From an uncultured Sutterella sp. (GTDB taxonomy: Bacteria > Pseudomonadota > Gammaproteobacteria > Burkholderiales > Burkholderiaceae_F): DNA of 12,584 nt. The notes beneath the pieces are model-generated. The model was not told the DNA's origin. It was given only the letters and a program-made list of their open reading frames with translations, and did not search any database. The position numbers and the translations under genes are program-made. Location of the stretch: assembly GCA_900767875.1 (NCBI GenBank), contig CAAGAT010000042.1:1-12584 (forward strand), given 5' to 3'. Positions 7,560-12,584 of this stretch are shown here, piece after piece (the stretch's first letter is position 1; the number at the start of each line of letters is the position of its first letter).

Positions 7560-8144
7560 ATGAAGAAGATTCTGATCATCGACGGCGGCGTGGACTTTCA
7601 CGGCCGCGGCGGCACGCTCAACCACACCTACGCCGATCTGGCACAAAAGATTCTCACGGGCATGGGCCACGAAGTGACCGTCACCCGCGTGCAGGGCGAA
7701 TGGGTCCCGGCCGAAGAGGCCGAAAAGGTCAAGGCCGCCGACATCGTGATGCTCAACTTTGCGGCCTGGTGGATGGGCACGCCCTGGCCCGTCAAGCGAT
7801 ACATCGACGAGGTGTTCTGCGCGGGTCTGTCCGCGGGCGGCGACGGCCGCACCCGCACCGAGCCGGCCCTCAACTACGGCAGGGGCGGCATCCTCAAGGG
7901 CAAGCGCTACATGCTGTCGATCACCTGGAACGCGCCTCTGAACGCCTTCGTCGATCCGAAGGAATTCTTCGCGGGCTCCGGCATCGACGCCGTACTGCTG
8001 CCCGTGCACAAGGCCTTTGAGTTCATCGGCATGTCGCGCCTGGGCAAGACCTTCATGGCCAACGACGTCGTCAAGAACCCGACGCCCGAAGCCGACTTCA
8101 AGCGTTTTGAAGAAACGCTCAAGGAAAACTTCGCCGGGCTCTAA
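7560..8144 (+). CDS. mdaB: NAD(P)H:quinone oxidoreductase, MdaB family
   Basis: Flavodoxin-fold FAD/FMN-dependent cytoplasmic enzyme that reduces quinones by two electrons, protecting against oxidative and quinone stress (modulator of drug activity B). 194 aa, matching the family. Recognised from the N-terminal strand KKILIIDGG (2-10), the block WWMGTPWPVKRYIDEVF (70-86), DGRTRTEP..NYGRGG (95-110), KRYMLSITWNAPLNAF (115-130), and HKAFEFIGM and FMANDV near the end; these follow E. coli MdaB closely. The start has AGGA at 7546-7549, 10 nt upstream. It lies 27 nt after ftsA on the same strand with no terminator between, so it is probably the last gene of the dcw transcript, ending at the hairpin 8212-8250. 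No division role is known for the family; the linkage may only reflect a rearrangement. Confidence 0.93.
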   Translation: MKKILIIDGGVDFHGRGGTLNHTYADLAQKILTGMGHEVTVTRVQGEWVPAEEAEKVKAADIVMLNFAAWWMGTPWPVKRYIDEVFCAGLSAGGDGRTRTEPALNYGRGGILKGKRYMLSITWNAPLNAFVDPKEFFAGSGIDAVLLPVHKAFEFIGMSRLGKTFMANDVVKNPTPEADFKRFEETLKENFAGL

Positions 8145-8154
8145 TCGGCCGCGG

Positions 8155-8185
8155 GCGGTTCCCCGGTCTTGAGGGCCGGGGCCGC
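8155..8185 (+). other. GC-rich hairpin downstream of mdaB
   Basis: Arms GCGG-TT-CCCCGG (8155-8166) and CCGGGGCCGC (8176-8185) give 10 paired bases with a 2-nt bulge and a 9-nt loop, starting 10 nt after the mdaB stop. No T-tract follows, so termination here would be weak or Rho-assisted. It may protect the operon 3' end upstream of the stronger terminator 27 nt further on. Confidence 0.4.
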
Positions 8186-8211
8186 TCAGACCGACGCATG
8201 ATTTTCGAGGT

Positions 8212-8250
8212 GCTGCAGAAAGCTTCTTTCTGCAGCCTTTGTGTTTTTTT
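8212..8250 (+). terminator. Strong intrinsic terminator after mdaB, abutting sotB
   Basis: Perfect 11-bp stem GCTGCAGAAAG (8212-8222) / CTTTCTGCAGC (8226-8236), 3-nt loop, followed by the T-rich run CTTTGTGTTTTTTT ending at 8250. It is oriented to end + strand transcripts coming from ftsA-mdaB. The run ends 6 nt before the sotB ATG, so the element may also act as an attenuator for sotB. Confidence 0.85.
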
Positions 8251-8256
8251 AAGCCT

Positions 8257-9501
8257 ATGTCTACCCCTTTGCTGCACAAAACCGGCTTTAAGGCCTGGCT
8301 GCCGATCATTGCCTTGGCTTTTGCCGCATTCGTTTTCAACACCAGCGAATTTCTGCCCGTGGGGCTACTGCCCGACATCGCCGAGAGCCTGCATGAGACC
8401 GTGCCCTTTACGGGGCTGATCCTGACCGGCTACGCCTTCGTGGTGGCGATCATGTCGCTGCCCCTGACGATCGTTACGGCCAAATTCGAGCGGCGCAAGT
8501 TGCTGCTGGTGCTGCTTTTCGTTTTTTCGATCTGCCACTTCGTCGTGCCCTGGGTCGAGACGTTCGAGACGCTGTTTGCGGCCCGTGTGGGTGTGGCGCT
8601 CACGCACTCGATCTTCTGGTCGATCATGACGCCGCTGGCCGCCCGCGTGGCTCCGCACGGCAAGCGCGCCGTGGGCCTGGCGGCCGTGATGGGCGGCACG
8701 ATCGTGGCCACGGTGCTGGGCGTGCCCATCGGCACGAATCTGGGGCATTTCTTCGGCTGGTACATGTCGTTTTTCATCATCGGCATCGGCTCGGCGCTCG
8801 TTTTTGTGGTGATTGTCTTCGTGCTGCCGTTGTGCGAGGCCACGCATGCGGGGTCCCTGAAGAGTCTGCCCGTGATTTTGAAGCGCCCGGGTTTGCAGCA
8901 GCTTTATTTCCTCACCGTGGTGACGGTGCTCGGTCAGTTCACGGCCTACTCGTACCTCAATCCGATTCTTGCCACGGCGGGGGGCTTGGATGAATCCATG
9001 ATCGTGACGATGCTCTTGGTGTTTGGCATCGCGGGCATCATCGGCACGCTGGCGGCCTCTAAGACGGTGGATCGACACTGTGAGGGTACGCTGCTCACCT
9101 CCATGCTCATCGTGTGCGCGTCGCTGGCCTTCCTGACGGTGAGCGCGCCGATGACGGCGAGTCTGACGGTGCTCGTGATTTGCTGGGGGGCGGCGATGAC
9201 GGCGCTGTGTCTGGCGTTCCAGACGGTGCTGCTGAGCGTGGCGCCCGATGCGGCCGACGTGGCCGCTTCGCTTTACTCGGGGATCTTCAATGTGGGCATC
9301 GGCGGGGGCGCCTTCATCGGCAGCCGCGTCTCGCAGGCCGCGGGCTTTATGCCGGTGGCCTACGTCGGCGCCGCGATCGTCGGCGTCTCGATTCTGAGCC
9401 TGATCCTGGTACGCCTTAAGTCCGGCCGCTGGCTGCTGGGCCTGACCAAGGCCTCGACCGCCAGCCACGAGACGGGCGTGCCGGTGCACGAGACCAAGTA
9501 G
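8257..9501 (+). CDS. sotB: MFS sugar/drug efflux transporter, SotB (YdeA) type
   Basis: Inner-membrane major facilitator, about 12 membrane helices, in the SotB/AraJ (DHA1) group that exports arabinose, IPTG-type sugars or drugs by proton antiport. 414 aa from ATG 8257. Helix 1 carries AFVFNTSEFLPVGLLPDIAES (24-44), very close to SotB. The loop 2-3 motif is KFERRKLLL, an MFS motif A variant. Further SotB-like stretches are HSIFWSI, APHGKRA, GSLKSLPVILKRPGLQQLYFLTVV, FTAYSYLNP, and SVAPDAADVAASLYSGIFNVGIGGGAFIG towards the end. The C-terminal tail of about 24 residues is hydrophilic. No Shine-Dalgarno is visible; the ATG sits 6 nt after a terminator T-tract. An in-frame TTG (8239) lies inside that tract and is rejected. 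The actual substrate cannot be read from sequence. Confidence 0.88.
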   Translation: MSTPLLHKTGFKAWLPIIALAFAAFVFNTSEFLPVGLLPDIAESLHETVPFTGLILTGYAFVVAIMSLPLTIVTAKFERRKLLLVLLFVFSICHFVVPWVETFETLFAARVGVALTHSIFWSIMTPLAARVAPHGKRAVGLAAVMGGTIVATVLGVPIGTNLGHFFGWYMSFFIIGIGSALVFVVIVFVLPLCEATHAGSLKSLPVILKRPGLQQLYFLTVVTVLGQFTAYSYLNPILATAGGLDESMIVTMLLVFGIAGIIGTLAASKTVDRHCEGTLLTSMLIVCASLAFLTVSAPMTASLTVLVICWGAAMTALCLAFQTVLLSVAPDAADVAASLYSGIFNVGIGGGAFIGSRVSQAAGFMPVAYVGAAIVGVSILSLILVRLKSGRWLLGLTKASTASHETGVPVHETK

Positions 9502-9523
9502 CGCACCGGCGTTGTTTGACTCC

Positions 9524-9565
9524 GGGAAGAGGGGCAGTCGTCTGCGGGCGGCCGCCCTTTTTTCC
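9524..9565 (+). terminator. Probable intrinsic terminator of sotB
   Basis: The palindrome GGGCGGCCGCCC (9546-9557) is directly followed by six T (9558-9563). A competing longer fold pairs GGGAAGAGGGGC (9524-9535) with GCCCTTTTTTCC (9554-9565) through GC, AT and GT pairs, with a small GCAG/CTGC hairpin (9534-9545) nearby. It lies 22 nt after the sotB stop. The exact stem is uncertain; the GC-rich stem plus T6 is clear. Confidence 0.6.
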
Positions 9566-9684
9566 AACGTACCGAAAAGGGTTGCCGCAGGGGCGGAAGC
9601 GACAGTGCTGCGGTTTTGCCCAAGAGCTTGTAAAGAATGCGCCGTGGGTTGAGAGGGATGGGTAATCTGGTGAAAATACCTAAA

Positions 9685-9713
9685 TTTACATTTTGAAAAG
9701 TAATTAAGGTAAT
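9685..9713 (+). promoter_or_regulatory. Candidate sigma-70 promoter for ugpQ
   Basis: TTTACA (9685-9690, 5/6 to TTGACA), 17-nt spacer, GGTAAT (9708-9713, 4/6 to TATAAT), inside an AT-rich island. The start would be near 9720, giving a leader of about 140 nt before ugpQ. An alternative pairing, TTGAAA at 9693 with a box near 9715, is weaker. Confidence 0.4.
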
Positions 9714-9818
9714 AGGATACGGCGCGCCTTTTAAGGGCGGCCAGAGTTTTGCTTTATCTTGCGGAGTCATTTCTCGTGACCTCAGTTCGTCCCATTTTCC
9801 ATTTCACCATCGCCTTTG

Positions 9819-9840
9819 ACTTGGGCGGGTTACGCCCAGT
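9819..9840 (+). other. Stem-loop in the ugpQ leader
   Basis: ACT-T-GGGCG (9819-9827) pairs with CGCCCAGT (9833-9840) around loop GGTTA, 8 bp with one bulged T, ending 20 nt before the ugpQ ATG. It could influence translation or be an operator; no known regulatory family is recognised. Confidence 0.35.
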
Positions 9841-9860
9841 GGGATTTGCTCAGAGTTGAC

Positions 9861-10601
9861 ATGAATTCTGTCTCCTCTTTTTGGCCGTATCCAGCTGTAG
9901 TAGTGCACCGCGGCGGGGGCTACCTGGCTCCCGAAAATACGCTGGACGCTTTTGTCGAAGGCAAGCGTCACGGCGGCACAGCCGTGGAGTTTGACATTCA
10001 GACGACCGCCGACGGGCGTTTGGTGCTCTCGCACGACGAGCGGCTCGGCCGCGTAATTCAGGGGCAGGGCCGGGTGTGTGAAATGGCTTCCGACGCCCTC
10101 CGGCGTCTGCGCGTCGTCAACCCTCATGAGCCCGGACAGAGCGCGCCCGTGTGCTTTTTCGACGAAGCCGTCGATTTGTGCAATACGCTCGGTCTGATGA
10201 TGAACGTCGAGCTCAAGCCCGCGGTCGGCTGCGAAACGGAGCTCGCGCAGATCGCCTCCCGCGCGTTTGAAACGCTGGACATCCGCGTGCCGGTACTGGT
10301 CTCAAGCTTTAATGCCGTGTGCCTGGAGCGCTTTCGCTTTCTGCAACCCAAACAGGCCTGCGGTTATCTTTTTGAAGCCGTCAACGACGACTGGATGAGC
10401 CTTGCCCGGGAACTCGACCTGCAGACCGTGCATCCGGCCGTCAACTTGGCTAGCTGCGAGATGGCGCAAAAGGCGCACGAGCGGGGGCTCGGCGTGATGG
10501 TCTGGACAGTTGACGACCCGCAGGAGGCACGAGAGGCCATACAAAACGGGGCGGATGCTGTGTGCACGAACCGCCCCGAAACCATTTCTCAGATTTTTTA
10601 G
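9861..10601 (+). CDS. ugpQ: Glycerophosphodiester phosphodiesterase, UgpQ type
   Basis: Metal-dependent TIM-barrel enzyme hydrolysing glycerophosphodiesters (deacylated phospholipid headgroups) to glycerol-3-phosphate plus an alcohol. 246 aa from ATG 9861, like E. coli UgpQ, with no signal peptide, so cytoplasmic. Motifs: WPYP..VVHRGGGYLAPENTLDAF (8-31; His16), VEFDIQTT.DGRLVLSHD (42-59; Glu43, Asp45, His58), NVELKP (115-120; Glu117, Lys119) and near the end VMVWTVDDPQEAREAIQNGADAVCTN-type sequence. All catalytic and metal positions are present. A TTG at 9816 would extend it by 15 residues, but homology begins with WPYP just after the ATG. The ribosome site is weak (CAGAG). No ugp transporter genes are adjacent. 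The stop overlaps the stop of the convergent minus-strand gene. Confidence 0.9.
   Translation: MNSVSSFWPYPAVVVHRGGGYLAPENTLDAFVEGKRHGGTAVEFDIQTTADGRLVLSHDERLGRVIQGQGRVCEMASDALRRLRVVNPHEPGQSAPVCFFDEAVDLCNTLGLMMNVELKPAVGCETELAQIASRAFETLDIRVPVLVSSFNAVCLERFRFLQPKQACGYLFEAVNDDWMSLARELDLQTVHPAVNLASCEMAQKAHERGLGVMVWTVDDPQEAREAIQNGADAVCTNRPETISQIF
10543..10578 (-). terminator. Terminator of the minus-strand gene lying within ugpQ
   Basis: Perfect 8-bp stem CGGGGCGG (10547-10554) / CCGCCCCG (10571-10578), 16-nt loop. Read on the minus strand it is directly followed by TTTT (10546-10543), then GTAT. It lies 20 nt past the minus-strand stop codon, inside ugpQ coding sequence. On the + strand a T6 run also follows (10594-10599) but 15 nt away, so a bidirectional role is possible but weaker. 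Confidence 0.5.
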
Positions 10602-12307
10602 TGTTGCTTCTCGATGAGCACCGGACCCGCGGGCCCGAGCAGGTAGCGCGTATCCGAGCGCGGACGGAAGGACTTGATGCGCACGAAGCCCGGCGCTGTT
10701 TGAGCGGTGGGGGCTGGGTCTTTGGCCGAGACGTGCGAGAGCACGAAGCGGCAGGTGGCCGTGTCCGAGACCGTCACGGTGATGGTCGAATGCCATTCGA
10801 TCGCGGCACGCTCACCCAGAGAGAGCGAGGGCGCCTTGACGCAGTCGACGCCCGGCACGAATTTCATCGTGCGTAGCTCGCCCGCCATTTCGTGGGCGAT
10901 GTTGGCGTAAGTGCGGTTGCTGTCGATCACCGGGCCGAAGAGGCAGACTACGCTGATCCACAGCACGGTGATGCCCGAGGCACTCAGCCAGGGGCCGGTC
11001 CAGAAGCGGATTGGACGGCGCATCATGCGGCGCACGCACAGGTACAGCCAGAAGGCAAGCAGCACGGCGGCCGTGATCACGGCAGCCCAGTGCGCGTGCG
11101 AGACGGACTCGTCGGCCGTCAGGCGCAGGATCGACCAGTGCATCTTGGGCGGCACCCCGAAGGTCCAGGCGGCAAAGTAGGCCCAGATGCCTGCCAGAGC
11201 CATCGTGAAGATAGCCACGGAAAAGAGCTCGAGCATGCTCTTGGTGCTGCGGTCGCAGGCCATCAGGCCGAAGGCGGCCAGCACGCACATGGGCGCAATC
11301 ATCACCGACAACAGCGTTTCGGCCGCCACGTCCGAGGACAGCACAAAGCCCACGAGCCAAGCGCAGCAAAAGCTCACCGGCAGGGCGATGTGCGTGAGCG
11401 TCAGGCTGCGGCGCCACACCCACAGGGCGCGGAAGGCGAAGGGCCAGACCGGGCATAGATACCAGATGAAGTGCTTGACGAACCACAGGATCTCCTGCGG
11501 GTCGAAAAAGCCCACGATCTGAATCTGACGCTGCGCCCAAAGATTGAAGTAGTCGCCCGCCACGACGCCCGCGAGCAGATAGGCCGACAGCGGCCACAGG
11601 CTGAAGGTGGCAAAGGCCGCGCCCACCGTCGTGAGAATCTTGCGGCCCGTATCGCCGATGCCGCGCACGAGAATGTGCGACATCAGACAGGCGGCCAGCA
11701 CCGTGGCGCCCATCAAAAGACTCGAGCAAAGAATCGTCGCGCCGCAGGCAAAGCCGGCCAGGGCCGAGCCCCAGTAGGGGCGCGTCAGGGCCCAGCAGCA
11801 GCCGAAGAACGCCGCGCAGGCAAACGCCAGCTCGGCCATTTCAAAGACGGCCTCATGCTGCTTGACGACGATGCCGAAAAGCGAAATGAAAAACAGGGTG
11901 GCCGTGTCGGCGATCAGGCGGCCGAAGTCACGGTACTGCGCCTGACGCCCGAAAGCCTGCTCGATGGGCTGGGCTTCGCGGCGGCGCGCCAGAAACCATG
12001 TGCCGTACCAGATGCACGAGGTGCTGATGGCAAACCAGAGAATGGAGGAGAGGCGCATCGCCCGGATTTCACCGAGGATGCCGCCGAAAAGCGCCGCGAA
12101 GATACCGCCCACCCAGCCGGGCAGGGGGCCTTGTTCGACGATCACTTCGCCTGAGGCAAAGGGAAAGAGCCAGCCCGAAGGATCGGAAAAGTCCACCGAG
12201 AGCACTTCGGCCAGCAGGCGGCTCTCGGAGCCCGACCACAGGTCACGGCCGAAGAGTCCCGAAAGAATGAAGACCGACAAAAGAGCAAGCAGAAGATAGC
12301 GCGGCAT
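10598..12307 (-). CDS. ArnT/PMT-like (GT-C) polytopic membrane glycosyltransferase homologue
   Basis: Putative inner-membrane GT-C enzyme moving a sugar from a polyprenyl carrier to an envelope acceptor such as lipid A; substrate unknown. 569 aa from the ATG at 12307. Helix 1 (4-19) is followed by the periplasmic loop RDLWSGSESRLLAEVLS (21-37), which aligns with the ArnT W-x-P-D-E-x-R-Y-A-E region, and EQGPLPGWVGGI (58-69), resembling EKPPLYYW. About ten further hydrophobic segments run to about 460. A soluble C-terminal domain (462-569) has DSNRTYANIAHEMAGEL, DCVK and LGERAAIEW...CRF, a pattern I associate with beta-proteobacterial ArnT-like proteins. The family's first acidic residue is Ser26 here, so activity is uncertain. 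Start choice: ATG 12307 has AGGAAG 11 nt upstream; in-frame ATGs at 12361 and 12394 and a TTG at 12460 would add a hydrophilic tail of up to 51 residues. Confidence 0.7.
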   Translation of the reverse strand: MPRYLLLALLSVFILSGLFGRDLWSGSESRLLAEVLSVDFSDPSGWLFPFASGEVIVEQGPLPGWVGGIFAALFGGILGEIRAMRLSSILWFAISTSCIWYGTWFLARRREAQPIEQAFGRQAQYRDFGRLIADTATLFFISLFGIVVKQHEAVFEMAELAFACAAFFGCCWALTRPYWGSALAGFACGATILCSSLLMGATVLAACLMSHILVRGIGDTGRKILTTVGAAFATFSLWPLSAYLLAGVVAGDYFNLWAQRQIQIVGFFDPQEILWFVKHFIWYLCPVWPFAFRALWVWRRSLTLTHIALPVSFCCAWLVGFVLSSDVAAETLLSVMIAPMCVLAAFGLMACDRSTKSMLELFSVAIFTMALAGIWAYFAAWTFGVPPKMHWSILRLTADESVSHAHWAAVITAAVLLAFWLYLCVRRMMRRPIRFWTGPWLSASGITVLWISVVCLFGPVIDSNRTYANIAHEMAGELRTMKFVPGVDCVKAPSLSLGERAAIEWHSTITVTVSDTATCRFVLSHVSAKDPAPTAQTAPGFVRIKSFRPRSDTRYLLGPAGPVLIEKQH

Positions 12308-12432
12308 TTTGTGCGCGGCTTCCTGCGTGACATTCAGTGGCGATGGCTTAAGGTCGAGCATTCTCAAAGGACGAGCGGATGTAAATTGAATCATTTTACC
12401 CAGCGGCGGCTTCTTAGCCTCAATTTTGCATG

Positions 12433-12457
12433 AAGCCCCTGGAAACAGGGCTTTTTT
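12433..12457 (+). terminator. Intrinsic terminator on the + strand upstream of the ArnT-like gene
   Basis: AAG(C)CCCTG (12433-12441) pairs with CAGGGCTT (12446-12453), 8 bp with one bulged C and a GAAA tetraloop, continuing into T to 12457. Orientation is + strand, although no + strand gene ends nearby; on the minus strand there is no U-tract after the stem. Confidence 0.65.
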
Positions 12458-12513
12458 CAACGAGAGAAATCTGTGTAATTCGTTGATTTAAAAAAGAAAA
12501 AGACGTTGCCCGA

Positions 12514-12522
12514 TGGTATAAT
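12514..12522 (+). promoter_or_regulatory. Extended -10 promoter of the gene starting at 12566
   Basis: TGG followed by a perfect TATAAT (12517-12522) forms an extended -10 box. No good -35 hexamer is seen at 16-18 nt, but an A-rich tract (12489-12503) lies upstream. A start near 12529 would give a leader of about 37 nt. Confidence 0.7.
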
Positions 12523-12545
12523 AGAGTGTAGCAATAACCTAAACA
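12518..12545 (-). promoter_or_regulatory. Possible divergent promoter for the ArnT-like gene
   Basis: On the minus strand TTGTTT (12545-12540) and TATTAT (12523-12518) are separated by 17 nt. The -10 overlaps the + strand TATAAT box. It would give a leader of about 200 nt before 12307. A second weak option on the minus strand is TTGAGG with TAAAAT just before 12392, but the 19-nt spacer is long. Confidence 0.3.
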
Positions 12546-12551
12546 ACCAAC

Positions 12552-12555
12552 AGGA
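12552..12555 (+). promoter_or_regulatory. Ribosome binding site of the 3'-truncated last gene
   Basis: AGGA lies 10 nt before the ATG at 12566, downstream of the extended -10 promoter. Together they support a real gene start despite only six visible codons. Confidence 0.55.
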
Positions 12556-12565
12556 ACGTCTTTGC

Positions 12566-12584
12566 ATGAATTCTACCGACATCC
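12566..12584 (+). CDS. Start of an unidentified gene (3' end outside window)
   Basis: Only MNSTDI can be read, followed by one more base, so the function cannot be named. The start is supported by a perfect extended -10 box about 43 nt upstream and AGGA at 12552-12555. It runs away from the divergent ArnT-like gene. A 9-bp inverted repeat (12499-12507 and 12555-12563) flanks its promoter and leader, which might indicate regulation. Confidence 0.5.

Larger units (their letters stand above)
9502..9860. other. Intergenic region sotB-ugpQ
   Basis: 359 nt without a convincing gene. From left to right it holds a probable sotB terminator (9524-9565), an imperfect stem CCGCAG/CTGCGG (9585-9590/9608-9613) with a 17-nt loop, an AT-rich island about 9661-9720 with a promoter-like element, a small GAGTCA/TGACCTC hairpin with one bulge (9764-9783), and a hairpin at 9819-9840 before ugpQ. 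The AT-rich island stands out from the GC-rich surroundings. No tRNA cloverleaf or recognised riboswitch was seen. Confidence 0.6.

Noticed and set aside
8239..8256. Earlier TTG start for sotB
   Set aside because: It lies within the terminator T-tract and would add only residues encoded by that tract; ATG 8257 fits the SotB N-terminus.
8198..8419. Short + strand open frame beginning ATG before sotB
   Set aside because: It runs through the terminator hairpin and then out of frame into sotB; no ribosome site and no recognisable product.
7182..9567. Two minus-strand open frames of about 400 codons opposite mdaB and sotB
   Set aside because: Low-complexity His/Arg-rich translations antisense to clear genes; stop-codon scarcity in GC-rich DNA explains them.
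9658..9696. Tiny frame of 12 codons with purine-rich upstream sequence, possible leader peptide
   Set aside because: The GAGAGGG run touches the ATG with no spacing, there is no codon bias toward any amino acid that would suggest attenuation, and it overlaps the promoter-like element.
9721..9740. GGCGCGCC plus nearby CGCC/GGCG repeats as a terminator or protein site
   Set aside because: The stem is short and imperfect with no following T-tract; such sites are frequent by chance in this GC-rich sequence.
12308..12460. 51-residue N-terminal extension of the ArnT-like protein from TTG 12460
   Set aside because: The first codons coincide with the terminator hairpin, the extension is hydrophilic and unlike ArnT N-termini, and ATG 12307 has an upstream AGGAAG.
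1..12584. Mobile element, CRISPR array, tRNA, rRNA or defence system
   Set aside because: No transposase or integrase motif, terminal repeats, spaced direct repeats, cloverleaf or rRNA sequence was seen; apart from the unidentified gene cut off at the right edge, all genes are housekeeping or transport types.

Overview
The window is G+C-rich proteobacterial chromosome. Its first 7.5 kb is the right-hand part of a division and cell-wall (dcw) cluster in the classical order murD-ftsW-murG-murC-ddl-ftsQ-ftsA, all on the + strand and tightly packed. Gene order, protein style (SotB, MdaB and UgpQ types, plus an ArnT-like protein with a beta-proteobacterial kind of C-terminal domain) and base composition suggest a Gram-negative beta-proteobacterium, Burkholderiales, perhaps Sutterella/Parasutterella-like. 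That placement is inference from recognition, not a database search.

Layout. 1-714 is the 3' half of murD. ftsW (711-1937) overlaps it by 4 nt. Then follow murG (2007-3086), murC (3101-4501), ddl (4512-5465), ftsQ (5478-6242) and ftsA (6267-7532). These genes make lipid II (MurD, MurC, Ddl, MurG), polymerise it at the septum (FtsW) and assemble the divisome (FtsQ, FtsA). ftsZ and lpxC, which normally follow ftsA in proteobacteria, are not here. Instead mdaB (7560-8144), a quinone/drug-modulator oxidoreductase, follows 27 nt after ftsA, and a strong hairpin plus U-tract (8212-8250) closes the unit.

8257-9501 encodes a SotB-type MFS efflux pump whose start codon lies only 6 nt after that terminator. 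9502-9860 is a non-coding stretch with a probable sotB terminator, an AT-rich island with a promoter-like element, and leader hairpins before ugpQ (9861-10601), a cytoplasmic glycerophosphodiesterase. ugpQ converges on, and overlaps by 3 nt, a minus-strand polytopic ArnT/PMT-like membrane protein (10598-12307). The last 277 nt hold a plus-strand terminator with no obvious gene of its own, a strong extended -10 promoter and the first six codons of another + strand gene.

I see no transposon, phage, CRISPR, tRNA or rRNA. No clearly new multi-gene system is visible. The points worth a second look are the break in the dcw cluster after ftsA, a MurG lacking the usual HEQN motif, an ArnT-like protein lacking the usual first acidic residue, and several unusual terminator and promoter arrangements.
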